From positions 1 through 9,555 of the forward strand of contig JAAZFW010000205.1 in assembly GCA_012511525.1 (NCBI GenBank): a stretch of DNA of 9,555 bases, read 5' to 3'. Source of the DNA: Clostridiaceae bacterium (GTDB lineage Bacteria; Bacillota; Clostridia; Saccharofermentanales; UBA5734). Under the pieces are notes generated by a model. That model did no database searches and was not told the origin of the DNA. It saw only the letters and a list, made by a program, of their open reading frames with translations. Positions 1 to 5,675 of the stretch are shown here, one piece after another (the stretch's first letter is position 1; each line of letters starts with the position of its first letter). The position numbers and the translations under genes were made by a program.

Positions 1-892
1 CGAGGGTCGCCGTGCCGCTGGCAAAGTCCCAGAGCACCGCATAGTCGGATCCGAAATACTGGCTGTCGATTCGCTTGAGCAACAAGATATCGTGCCTTGC
101 CGTCAGGGGCTCAACCGGATACAGGGGTGCGGTGGCATACGCCTTTTCCCGGATCGCACGCTGGGCGCCTTCGACGATATAGTGGCCCGTATACCAGACA
201 TCGGTCAGTTCGATGGAGCGGGCTCGGGTCATGATCAGGCCGTCGCCGTCGAGGAACGCGGCCGGATTGAAGGCGGCGCGCCAGGCGCCATGGAACTTCA
301 GTTCGCTGACCGATCCCATGCTGATCGCATCCGAGCCGTCCCACCAGAAAAAGTGGCTGTACGGAAACTCCGTATCGGCCAGCTCGGCATACGGCTCGGT
401 CAGCACGATCTCCAGCAGGCCGTCGGACCGGTCGATATCCGTCACGGCGAACAGCTGGGCGAGTCCCGCTATGGAGATAGCATAGGGAACATCGTTGATC
501 CGAAGCTCAGATGCACTGGAGCCGGCAACCCATTCGATCCGCTCCATCGTGCCGTCCTGGTTCAGGTCGGCCAGCGCACGGTCTTGGTAGATATCAAACA
601 GGACCGTATCGGTTCCGGCCTGATCCGGCGTCGCCGCGTACGGATCCGGGGTCGGTGTCGGGCTGGGTGTCGGGCTGGGCGCCGGCGTCGCGGTCGGCGT
701 CGGGCTTGGGGTCGGAACCGGTGAAACCGTTGGTGCCGGTGTCGCGGTCGCCGCGGCAGATTCCGTCGGTGCGGCGCTGGCAGCGGTTGACGATGTTGCC
801 GCAGAACTGGACGGTACAGGCCAGAGGCTGCAGGCCGCGGCGCTGCGCAAAGCAATAAAAGCAATCAGCATAAACAAGATGGTTTGTCTCAT
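1..892 (-). CDS. Putative secreted lipoprotein with Pro/Thr-rich linker (3' end off window)
   Basis: The frame is open from an ATG at 892-890 to the left edge, giving 297 residues without a stop, so the C-terminus lies outside the window. The start is supported by GGGAGG at 900-905, seven bases upstream. Residues 1-20 form a hydrophobic signal peptide ending in Ala-Ala-Ala before Cys21, a plausible though non-classical lipobox, so membrane anchoring through Cys21 is likely. Residues about 24-85 are a low-complexity Ser/Ala then Pro/Thr/Ser linker, typical of a spacer that holds a domain away from the membrane. The globular part starts near residue 95. It contains two acidic loops, DLNQDG at 109-114 and DIDRSDG at 152-158, which resemble the Ca-binding loops of FG-GAP/VCBS-type surface proteins. 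No enzyme motif is recognised; a surface-binding role is inference. The gene is divergent from the DUF1858 gene. Confidence 0.8.
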   Translation of the reverse strand, partial: MRQTILFMLIAFIALRSAAACSLWPVPSSSAATSSTAASAAPTESAAATATPAPTVSPVPTPSPTPTATPAPSPTPSPTPTPDPYAATPDQAGTDTVLFDIYQDRALADLNQDGTMERIEWVAGSSASELRINDVPYAISIAGLAQLFAVTDIDRSDGLLEIVLTEPYAELADTEFPYSHFFWWDGSDAISMGSVSELKFHGAWRAAFNPAAFLDGDGLIMTRARSIELTDVWYTGHYIVEGAQRAIREKAYATAPLYPVEPLTARHDILLLKRIDSQYFGSDYAVLWDFASGTATL

Positions 893-1011
893 GGCCAGAC
901 CTCCCGGAATCGACGGCAGCAACCGGATTAGCGGTTCTGCCTGGCGCACCACGGATGCGTGACGCGTCATCGGCCTGTCTGTATGAATCAAGAAAACACA
1001 TGAACAAGCTT

Positions 1012-1040
1012 ATTCTAGCACGCCTGCAGCACAATGGGAA
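1012..1040 (-). promoter_or_regulatory. Candidate promoter for the lipoprotein gene
   Basis: On the minus strand TTCCCA (1035-1040), a 17-base spacer and TAGAAT (1012-1017) resemble a sigma-70-type promoter. The -10 box matches 5 of 6 consensus bases and the -35 only 4 of 6. It would leave a leader of roughly 110 bases before the ATG at 892. Support is the sequence match and correct spacing only. Confidence 0.3.
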
Positions 1041-1072
1041 CGAAAAACCGATTCCGACCGTATCTTGTGTGC

Positions 1073-1101
1073 TTGATGCTTGACGGACAAGCTTGCATAC
1101 T
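1073..1101 (+). promoter_or_regulatory. Candidate promoter for the DUF1858 gene
   Basis: TTGATG (1073-1078), a 17-base spacer and CATACT (1096-1101) lie about 27 bases upstream of the ATG at 1128. Each box matches 4 of 6 consensus bases, so this is a weak call, but the location fits a short leader containing the AGGAGG ribosome binding site at 1116-1121. Confidence 0.3.
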
Positions 1102-1127
1102 GAAACCGATCAATCAGGAGGTGCCCG

Positions 1128-1355
1128 ATGAACAGCAAAACAATCGATCTGAAATTGTCCGTGTTCCAGCTCTGCAGCCAGTATCCCGAACTGATTCCTG
1201 TTATGAAAGACCTTGGCTTCACCGACATTGTCAAGCCGGGCATGCTGCAGACCGCCGGACGTTTCATGACGATCCCCAAAGGCGCCGCCATGAAAGGCAT
1301 CGATTTGGAGCTTGTCATAGCGACCTTACGCGAGCGCGGCTTTGACGTTGCGTAG
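1128..1355 (+). CDS. DUF1858 domain-containing protein
   Basis: A complete 75-residue protein made up of little more than a DUF1858 domain. Recognisable family features are the opening KTIDLKLSV, the PELIPVMKDLGF segment at about residues 22-33, the GMLQTAGRFMTIPKGA block around 40-55 and the closing helix ending ATLRERGFDVA. The ATG is set by a perfect AGGAGG at 1116-1121 with a six-base spacer. An upstream in-frame start is not needed. DUF1858 domains are small helical modules found alone or joined to other domains in anaerobes; their biochemical role is not established, so none is assigned. The gene stands alone, divergent from the lipoprotein gene and convergent with the acyltransferase gene (53 bases between stops, no convincing terminator). 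A broken second copy of the same gene lies at 4401-4472. Confidence 0.9.
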   Translation: MNSKTIDLKLSVFQLCSQYPELIPVMKDLGFTDIVKPGMLQTAGRFMTIPKGAAMKGIDLELVIATLRERGFDVA

Positions 1356-1408
1356 TCCTGGCGTCTGTTCGCGCCGCAGCATATCTGTGCGTAACCCTGG
1401 AAAAGGAT

Positions 1409-2614
1409 TCAAAAAAACACGCCGCCAAGTTCGTATATGTGGCCGCCGGCCTGATAATGTGCTTTGATGGCCCGGCGCAGGCTGGTGTCTGCCGGCAAGT
1501 CTTCAGGCGGGGTATCGTACGGCTTCAGAAACACAAAATCCATGACCGCCCGGCCCTGGGCCCGAGTTGGATAAGGCATGTATTTTTTTTGAAACCTAGT
1601 AAGGTTGGTTTCCCTTCCCAGCAGGACTGCCAGCTGCGGATCCATCATCCATGACTCACAGCATATGGCCTTGAAGGCAAAATCAGGATAACAGCGAGCA
1701 AAGATCGTCCTGGCTTGACTATAGGACGCCTCACAAATATTTTCTGCCAGGCTCATCAGGGCTGGTATATGGACACTTAGCACTGGATCGCCCGTAGTCA
1801 AGACACACGACCAATCACGCTTATCTAGTCGGATCTTTTCTGAGGCAGCCCGGCCGTCTTTGCCGGCAGGATAGCCGCAGATGGCTGTTTTTGTCTCACA
1901 GATTTCAGCCCGGTACGAGCCTGCTTCATCCTCACAGCCGGCCGCACCGAGGATCAGGCCGCTGCGATGCAGGACCGCATGATTGACAAGAACGCGGTAT
2001 TCTCCCTGTAGGTTGCGGTAGACGGATACCGCGCCTTTAAAGGCTTGTTTCATCTCGAAGTTAAAGCGGCCGATGCGGATGATCTCTCCCATGATGAATT
2101 TATACAACCAGCCCGTGTACAAGCTCATGCCGGGCCGTCCCCGCCGATGCTGGAAATCGCGCACTTTATCAGGAAATTCGCTGAGCGTGGCGCTGATCAC
2201 GTCGTCTGGAACACCGCGGCCCTGCAACGATTTTACCAAGTCGGGGATAAAAGGCAGTAAGGCAAATAGGGCTGCAAAATCACGCGCCGGGGAAGGCACT
2301 TCGACCGCTGGCAAGGCAAATCTGGCGATCAGCTGCTCAGCATTGGAGCCGGTCCGGCAGACCTCATGGAGGACGTAGATATATTGGAGCAACTCAGGCA
2401 TATCCCTGATTTCGGCAGCCGCGTCCAGGATAGTCTGCCACATCGGCTGATCGGGGTACAGCCTGTACTGGGCATTGAGAGATTGCAGCCATCCAGGATC
2501 GACTAGGGCCGTCCCGTTTTCCATATAGGCACGCTCAGCGCGTTCAAACAGCTGTGATGGCAGTTCCGGATCACCCTCTATATGCAGTTGTTCAATGAGA
2601 TTGGCAAGTGACAT
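1409..2614 (-). CDS. Acyltransferase domain protein (NAT_N/GNAT_C type, DUF5596-like)
   Basis: A 401-residue soluble protein without a signal peptide. The N-terminal ~155 residues are helical and fit the NAT_N type. The C-terminal part from about 160 resembles the GNAT-like C-terminal domain: GRFNFE (182-187), VLSVHIP (278-284), CESWMMDP (319-326) and NLTRFQK (337-343) occur in the order seen in that family. A GNAT fold suggests acyl transfer from acyl-CoA, but the acceptor cannot be read from the sequence. The ATG at 2614 lies 10 bases after the stop of the deacetylase-like gene, and its AAAGGTG binding site begins at that stop codon, so the two are probably cotranscribed and translationally coupled. 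Family proteins are often annotated only as acyltransferase domain-containing. Assignment rests on recalled motif pattern, not on a profile search. Confidence 0.75.
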   Translation of the reverse strand: MSLANLIEQLHIEGDPELPSQLFERAERAYMENGTALVDPGWLQSLNAQYRLYPDQPMWQTILDAAAEIRDMPELLQYIYVLHEVCRTGSNAEQLIARFALPAVEVPSPARDFAALFALLPFIPDLVKSLQGRGVPDDVISATLSEFPDKVRDFQHRRGRPGMSLYTGWLYKFIMGEIIRIGRFNFEMKQAFKGAVSVYRNLQGEYRVLVNHAVLHRSGLILGAAGCEDEAGSYRAEICETKTAICGYPAGKDGRAASEKIRLDKRDWSCVLTTGDPVLSVHIPALMSLAENICEASYSQARTIFARCYPDFAFKAICCESWMMDPQLAVLLGRETNLTRFQKKYMPYPTRAQGRAVMDFVFLKPYDTPPEDLPADTSLRRAIKAHYQAGGHIYELGGVFF

Positions 2615-2624
2615 CTTTCACCTT

Positions 2625-3803
2625 TCAGTCTGCGTCGACAAGCGCTAAAACGATCTGGCTTGCTGCTGGCATCCGCCTGACCAGCTGATATGTCGTAAAA
2701 GACTCATTTCGCTCCTTGATGTGCAGGATGGCGGCCTGGTTTGGCTGCGGTTTTTTTGCGTTGGCAATGTTCAGATACAGTGACGGCTCCAGCGCGACCG
2801 CTCCAAGCTGATCGACCGCTGTGAAATCAAGAACGATTTTTTCATGATCCAAGCGAAGGCGTGTATATTTTTTATATAGCGCCTGCGTGGAAGCCATGGC
2901 GATGTCTCTGGCAACCAGCAGGTCATACTGATGCTGATAGCGGGAGAAATACCGGATCCAGGCTTGGACGGTTTCATCGTTTCGAGGCGCCTCGTTATGA
3001 AGAAAATTGATCCAGTGCAGACCAAAGAAACTTTTCTTCAGCACATCGGGCGGCGTAGCGGCGACCACATCCCAACTGATGAGATCAGTCGTCCGGTCCA
3101 CGGTGATGATTCCGTTTTCCAAAGCGACATCCCGCGGTTTCTCGTCCGATGTCCAGCCCATGCTGGCATATGGCGTCGACACATACTCAATGCCGTACTC
3201 AGCAAGAATCGCAGACAGCTGGTCACGGCCTTGCGAATAAACATACTGGAAACATGGCGGGATGAAACTGCGTACAGGAGCCTGAAGACCGTTCTGGCGG
3301 TAAATCTCAAAATAGGCGTCCAGATGCTCGCGGGAGATATCGGGCGGCGTCATGACATATCCGCCCTGCGGATTTCGCTGGTAGAACTCCGCATGCTGCA
3401 TCCGGCCGTTGTCGTCCCAGTACATATGCACCAGGCCATGGAGAGCCAGCTCCAGATAATCCTGTGAAGCATTGATCAAGTCCCGGACGGCGTCGATCTT
3501 CGGATCGAGCCGCGACGCCTGATCCCAGCCAGAACCGTATTTGTTCGAATTTCTGACCCTGGCCAGGATGTTGCTCCTGTCCCATTCACCGATGACAAAG
3601 CCACATTTTATTCGCATGTCCAGGCTCTTGCCCAATGCGATGATCGCCTTGTAATCAGCAAGCACGTGCCTCCTGTTTTCAAGGCCGGAACGCGATGGTC
3701 CATTTTTATAGCGTTGGTCTTTTCCGCACCACCAACCGACATCGTCGACGACGATGAAAAAGCTGTGCGGTATGGTCGCCAGGCTGTGCCAATCCTTAAT
3801 CAT
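2625..3803 (-). CDS. NodB-fold polysaccharide deacetylase-like protein
   Basis: A 392-residue protein with no obvious signal peptide or membrane segment. The start carries FFIVVDDVGWW with Asp20-Asp21, matching the first metal-binding motif of NodB/DUF2334-type deacetylases. The stretch ELALHGLVHMYW supplies His122 and His126, spaced like the H-x3-H metal ligands of the fold. FIPP at 180-183 resembles the later substrate-groove motif. The last ~90 residues look like a beta-rich accessory domain. The family removes acyl groups from carbohydrates using a divalent metal; the actual substrate is unknown. Lack of a signal peptide suggests an intracellular substrate, or non-catalytic use of the fold. 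The ATG at 3803 has GGAG at 3811-3814. It is the first gene of an operon with the acyltransferase and has a good promoter at 3924-3952. Confidence 0.7.
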   Translation of the reverse strand: MIKDWHSLATIPHSFFIVVDDVGWWCGKDQRYKNGPSRSGLENRRHVLADYKAIIALGKSLDMRIKCGFVIGEWDRSNILARVRNSNKYGSGWDQASRLDPKIDAVRDLINASQDYLELALHGLVHMYWDDNGRMQHAEFYQRNPQGGYVMTPPDISREHLDAYFEIYRQNGLQAPVRSFIPPCFQYVYSQGRDQLSAILAEYGIEYVSTPYASMGWTSDEKPRDVALENGIITVDRTTDLISWDVVAATPPDVLKKSFFGLHWINFLHNEAPRNDETVQAWIRYFSRYQHQYDLLVARDIAMASTQALYKKYTRLRLDHEKIVLDFTAVDQLGAVALEPSLYLNIANAKKPQPNQAAILHIKERNESFTTYQLVRRMPAASQIVLALVDAD

Positions 3804-3923
3804 CTTGCGTCTCCGTTTTGGGTGACTTTATGTCAACGACTCAAGTCGTTTTCCACCTGCTTCAATCATAATGTCGGCCACACCAGCCCAAAACCGTGCG
3901 CTTTTGGCTTCATAGCCACCTTC
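3804..3923 (-). other. Leader of the deacetylase/acyltransferase operon, with short open frames
   Basis: About 115 bases between the predicted transcription start and the ATG at 3803. On the minus strand it holds a 15-codon reading frame (ATG at 3910-3908, start MKPKAHGF) preceded closely by GAAGGTGG. A second overlapping frame is open to a TAA near 3825 and reads like protein (EAKSARFWAGVADIMIEAGG) but has only an internal ATG. A 7-base inverted repeat with a two-base loop sits at 3835-3850. The frames could be a leader peptide, a remnant of a lost gene, or chance; I cannot tell which. Confidence 0.3.
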
Positions 3924-3952
3924 TGTATAGGTTAAAGGGGTCGGCTTGTCAA
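3924..3952 (-). promoter_or_regulatory. Promoter of the deacetylase/acyltransferase operon
   Basis: On the minus strand a perfect TTGACA (3947-3952), 17-base spacer and TATACA (3924-3929) form one of the best sigma-70-type promoters in the window. It points at the gene starting at 3803. It lies 3' of the decayed transposase in the same orientation, so part or all of it may come from the outer end of the insertion element. Confidence 0.6.
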
Positions 3953-4077
3953 GACACAAATTTGAAATGCCATAGTGGAATCATTTCCATATATTAATGC
4001 CAACAGGCTCTTATCATCACGCCACTTGCTGACCGTTATGCGTTTCGAGCGAATTTCACGTGATCAAGTCGCCAGCC

Positions 4078-4372
4078 TCACTTCGCCCGGGCCGCGCTGT
4101 GAGGACGCTCATCGTTGTATTTGCGGATGTGTTCCTCGACACCAATCCTCAGCTCTTGTGGATTCTCATGGCTGTTGCTATCAATCTCTTCTGTTTCAAG
4201 CTTCTGAACCAGTGTTCGATGATCACATGGTCGACCCAACGGGCCTTGCCAGCCATGCCCATGAATTTACAAAGAGGTACGGCTTCCAGCCTGAAACAGA
4301 AAGATGCGCCTCTCAAACAGAGCATCTGCAGCTTGTATCTGTTCATTCGGATCGATAAATCGGGTACCCATC
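4078..4372 (-). pseudogene. IS3-family OrfB transposase, C-terminal remnant
   Basis: Reading the minus strand across frames gives the conserved end of the IS3 DDE (rve) domain. A piece QIQAADAL...IFLFQAGSRTSL resembles the usual IF-x-DQGSQ-YTS block. After a stop and frame change, GMAGKARWVDHVIIEHWFRS corresponds to the family's GKGR-x-DN-x3-E-x2-W-RSLK, with the Glu codon at 4215-4217 being the third catalytic residue. A second frame change near 4186-4200 leads to EEHIRKYNDERPHSAARAK and a TGA at 4078, matching the family's YN-x-ERPH ending. About ten residues seem deleted between the first two pieces. It cannot encode an active transposase. Plus-strand open frames over this interval are shadows. 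Confidence 0.75.
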
Positions 4373-4400
4373 ACTGTCCGGAATACATGTTGGATTCGAT

Positions 4401-4472
4401 GATCCCCGTGAAGGCATCGATCTGGAGCTTGTCAAAGCGACCTTACGCGAGCGCGGGTTCACCGTTCAGTAA
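4401..4472 (+). pseudogene. 3' fragment of a second DUF1858 gene
   Basis: From 4413 to the TAA at 4470-4472 the reading is GIDLELVKATLRERGFTVQ, against GIDLELVIATLRERGFDVA in the intact protein ending at 1355. The 60 bases 4413-4472 match 1296-1355 at 51 positions by my count, with equal length and both ending at the stop codon. Just upstream, GATCCCC (4401-4407) probably corresponds to 1271-1277, after which about 13 bases present in the intact gene are missing, breaking the frame. No start codon or ribosome binding site remains. The left side is directly joined to the insertion-sequence remnant, so loss of the 5' part is probably connected with that element. Confidence 0.8.
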
Positions 4473-4483
4473 CATGTCGCGCC

Positions 4484-5425
4484 CTATAGCGTCTCGATCT
4501 GGTAAGTGACGCCCCTGGTCTCGGCGATCAGGCCGCGGATTGTTCGCCAGCCGCCCAGGAAAGCAAACAGCATGCCGATGGCGATGCCGCCCCAGACTTG
4601 GCCAACATAGAAGAGCTCCGTGTCGTACAAAGCCATCGGGGCATAGTGGATGGCGTCTGCCCAGCTCATGCCGATCTCCGGATCCTGAACCAGGCTGATC
4701 GCAACCTCGGCGACGTTGGCCGCCAGCACACCCAGGACGACAGATACTGCGACGATCAGCGGCATGGCTCGGGAAACACGGCCCTTGAACAGCCTGTAGC
4801 CGTATTGGGCCAGGAACGCGATCACGAACCCGACGATCGAGGCATAGAACCCCAAGTAGGAAACCAATAGCCAGAGCGCGGAGCCCGCCAGGGCACCGAG
4901 CAGGGCCCCGATCAGACCGGTCAGGTAATTGCCCTGGACTTCGTTCTTTTCGACGATGCCGCTGAACTGCTCCTCAAGATGGGCATGGCAGGCATCGCAG
5001 ACAGCGGCCGTATTTTCGCCGATCCGAACAGCATGCAAAGCTTGTTCGCCAGCACACAGCTGGCATCCGCTGACCAGGCCAAGCTGCCTGAAGCTGACGA
5101 TCAGATCCTCGACCAGAAGCTCGACCCGTTCGGCGTTTTTTGCGCTGGAAAAATCCGCTTTCAGCGAAAATGTCAGGACATGGTTCTTGTTATCAAACTG
5201 GCTCAGCTTATACAGCTTCCTTTTCGCCAGGATCGCGGCCTTCAGCTGCTCAAGCGAAGTAGGCTGGAGATTGGCCAGCGCGGCGCTGACCACGATCGGC
5301 TGCAAAGCGCCCGATTGCCCGATAACAAACCACCAGTCCGCCCGTTTGCCGACGATGGATGTTCCATGCTGTTTCCAGTTCCATGACGCCTGCAATGGCT
5401 GCAGCGTACTGCCAAGCTTTGCCAA
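4484..5425 (-). CDS. Zinc-finger-containing multi-pass membrane protein, function unknown
   Basis: A 313-residue protein starting at a TTG (5425-5423). The frame is closed upstream by a TAA and offers no ATG or GTG before the TTG, and AAAGGG lies eight bases ahead, so TTG is the only reasonable start. Residues 1-165 are soluble, with two CxxC pairs at Cys121/Cys124 and Cys143/Cys146, a likely zinc-binding knuckle. Four hydrophobic segments follow at about 168-190, 192-210, 221-246 and 277-298; the first is glycine/alanine-rich. I do not recognise the family. The layout suggests a cytoplasmic zinc domain attached to a membrane bundle. It is transcribed away from the other zinc-ribbon membrane protein (5676-7346) across a shared control region, and converges on the DUF1858 remnant. 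Confidence 0.75.
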   Translation of the reverse strand: MAKLGSTLQPLQASWNWKQHGTSIVGKRADWWFVIGQSGALQPIVVSAALANLQPTSLEQLKAAILAKRKLYKLSQFDNKNHVLTFSLKADFSSAKNAERVELLVEDLIVSFRQLGLVSGCQLCAGEQALHAVRIGENTAAVCDACHAHLEEQFSGIVEKNEVQGNYLTGLIGALLGALAGSALWLLVSYLGFYASIVGFVIAFLAQYGYRLFKGRVSRAMPLIVAVSVVLGVLAANVAEVAISLVQDPEIGMSWADAIHYAPMALYDTELFYVGQVWGGIAIGMLFAFLGGWRTIRGLIAETRGVTYQIETL

Positions 5426-5504
5426 TAGGATGCCCTTTCTGCGTATCTGCCTGATCGGTTAGAATGCTGTGTTTCGGGAATAGACCAATCATCGTCCAAA
5501 AATC

Positions 5505-5533
5505 ATCTTACCAGGCAAAAAAGGGCGTGTAAA
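5505..5533 (-). promoter_or_regulatory. Candidate promoter for the 4484-5425 membrane protein gene
   Basis: On the minus strand TTTACA (5528-5533), a 17-base spacer and TAAGAT (5505-5510) match a sigma-70-type promoter at 5 of 6 and 4 of 6 bases. The predicted transcript starts near 5498, leaving a leader of about 70 bases to the TTG start. Confidence 0.5.
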
Positions 5534-5558
5534 GAGCAAAACTGCTGCCAGGCAAACG

Positions 5559-5575
5559 TGTCAAGACACTTGACA
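5559..5575. promoter_or_regulatory. Palindrome between divergent promoters (possible operator)
   Basis: TGTCAAG, a three-base spacer ACA, and CTTGACA form a perfect 7-base inverted repeat. The right arm includes the -35 box of the plus-strand promoter, and the whole lies about 25 bases upstream of the minus-strand -35. A regulator bound here could affect both genes. A repeat of this size could arise by chance in a window this long, so the call rests mainly on position. Confidence 0.3.
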
Positions 5576-5599
5576 GCACAGCCTTCCGGTGCAGATAAT
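5570..5599 (+). promoter_or_regulatory. Promoter of the zinc-ribbon repeat protein gene
   Basis: A perfect TTGACA (5570-5575), 18-base spacer and GATAAT (5594-5599, 5 of 6 consensus bases) point at the ATG at 5676. The leader would be about 70 bases and includes the hairpin at 5632-5656. Confidence 0.6.
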
Positions 5600-5631
5600 C
5601 AATTTATCAGCCCCTGTAATCACGGCATGCG

Positions 5632-5656
5632 GCCGGACCTGTCTAACCGGTCCGGC
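5632..5656 (+). promoter_or_regulatory. Leader hairpin before the zinc-ribbon gene
   Basis: GCCGGACC (5632-5639) and GGTCCGGC (5649-5656) form a perfect 8-base GC-rich stem with a nine-base loop in the untranslated leader, ending seven bases before the ribosome binding site at 5663-5670. There is no U-run, so it is not a terminator. It could affect message stability or translation, or be a DNA operator; no known riboswitch pattern is seen. Confidence 0.35.
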
Positions 5657-5675
5657 AGAGGGAAAGAGGTGCAGC

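Larger units (their letters stand above)
3924..4395 (-). mobile_element. Remnant of an IS3-family insertion sequence
   Basis: This interval has no intact gene. It holds the decayed 3' part of an IS3-type orfB on the minus strand (separate entry) and about 125 bases of noncoding sequence after its stop. The tip is tentatively placed at 3924, because the plus strand there begins TGTATAGG, IS3-family ends normally start with TG, and the block up to about 3960 looks like a terminal repeat. The opposite end, orfA and most of orfB are gone; the element stops abruptly beside a DUF1858 fragment near 4400. No partner inverted repeat or target duplication could be found, so the ends are guesses. Confidence 0.45.

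Noticed and set aside
92..724. Plus-strand 210-residue open frame opposite the lipoprotein gene
   Set aside because: Arg/Gly-rich shadow of the Pro/Thr-coding strand; the minus frame has a signal peptide and a strong ribosome binding site.
960..969. TGACGCGTCA perfect 10-base palindrome in the lipoprotein leader
   Set aside because: Several palindromes of this size are expected by chance in 9.5 kb, and no second copy was found near another promoter.
3835..3850. 7-base inverted repeat with two-base loop as a terminator or operator
   Set aside because: The loop is too short for a stable hairpin and such repeats are expected by chance; mentioned only in the leader entry.
4060..4509. Plus-strand 149-residue open frame across the scar region
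   Set aside because: It is antisense to the recognisable transposase remnant, out of frame with the DUF1858 fragment and has no convincing ribosome binding site.
5250..5492. Minus-strand 80-residue frame with an ATG at 5492, as an alternative N-terminus for the membrane protein
   Set aside because: It is in another frame, its later part is an out-of-frame reading of the membrane protein, and joining it would need an unseen frameshift.
3947..5569. Shared 11-base TGTCAAGACAC at 3947-3957 and 5559-5569 as a common regulatory site
   Set aside because: Many 11-base matches are expected by chance in a window this long. Both contain a -35-like TTGACA on the minus strand, which adds a trivial reason for similarity.
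5589..5675. N-terminal extension of the zinc-ribbon protein from an ATG at 5589
   Set aside because: It would overlap the promoter -10 box, and the zinc ribbon begins right at the ATG at 5676 with its own ribosome binding site.
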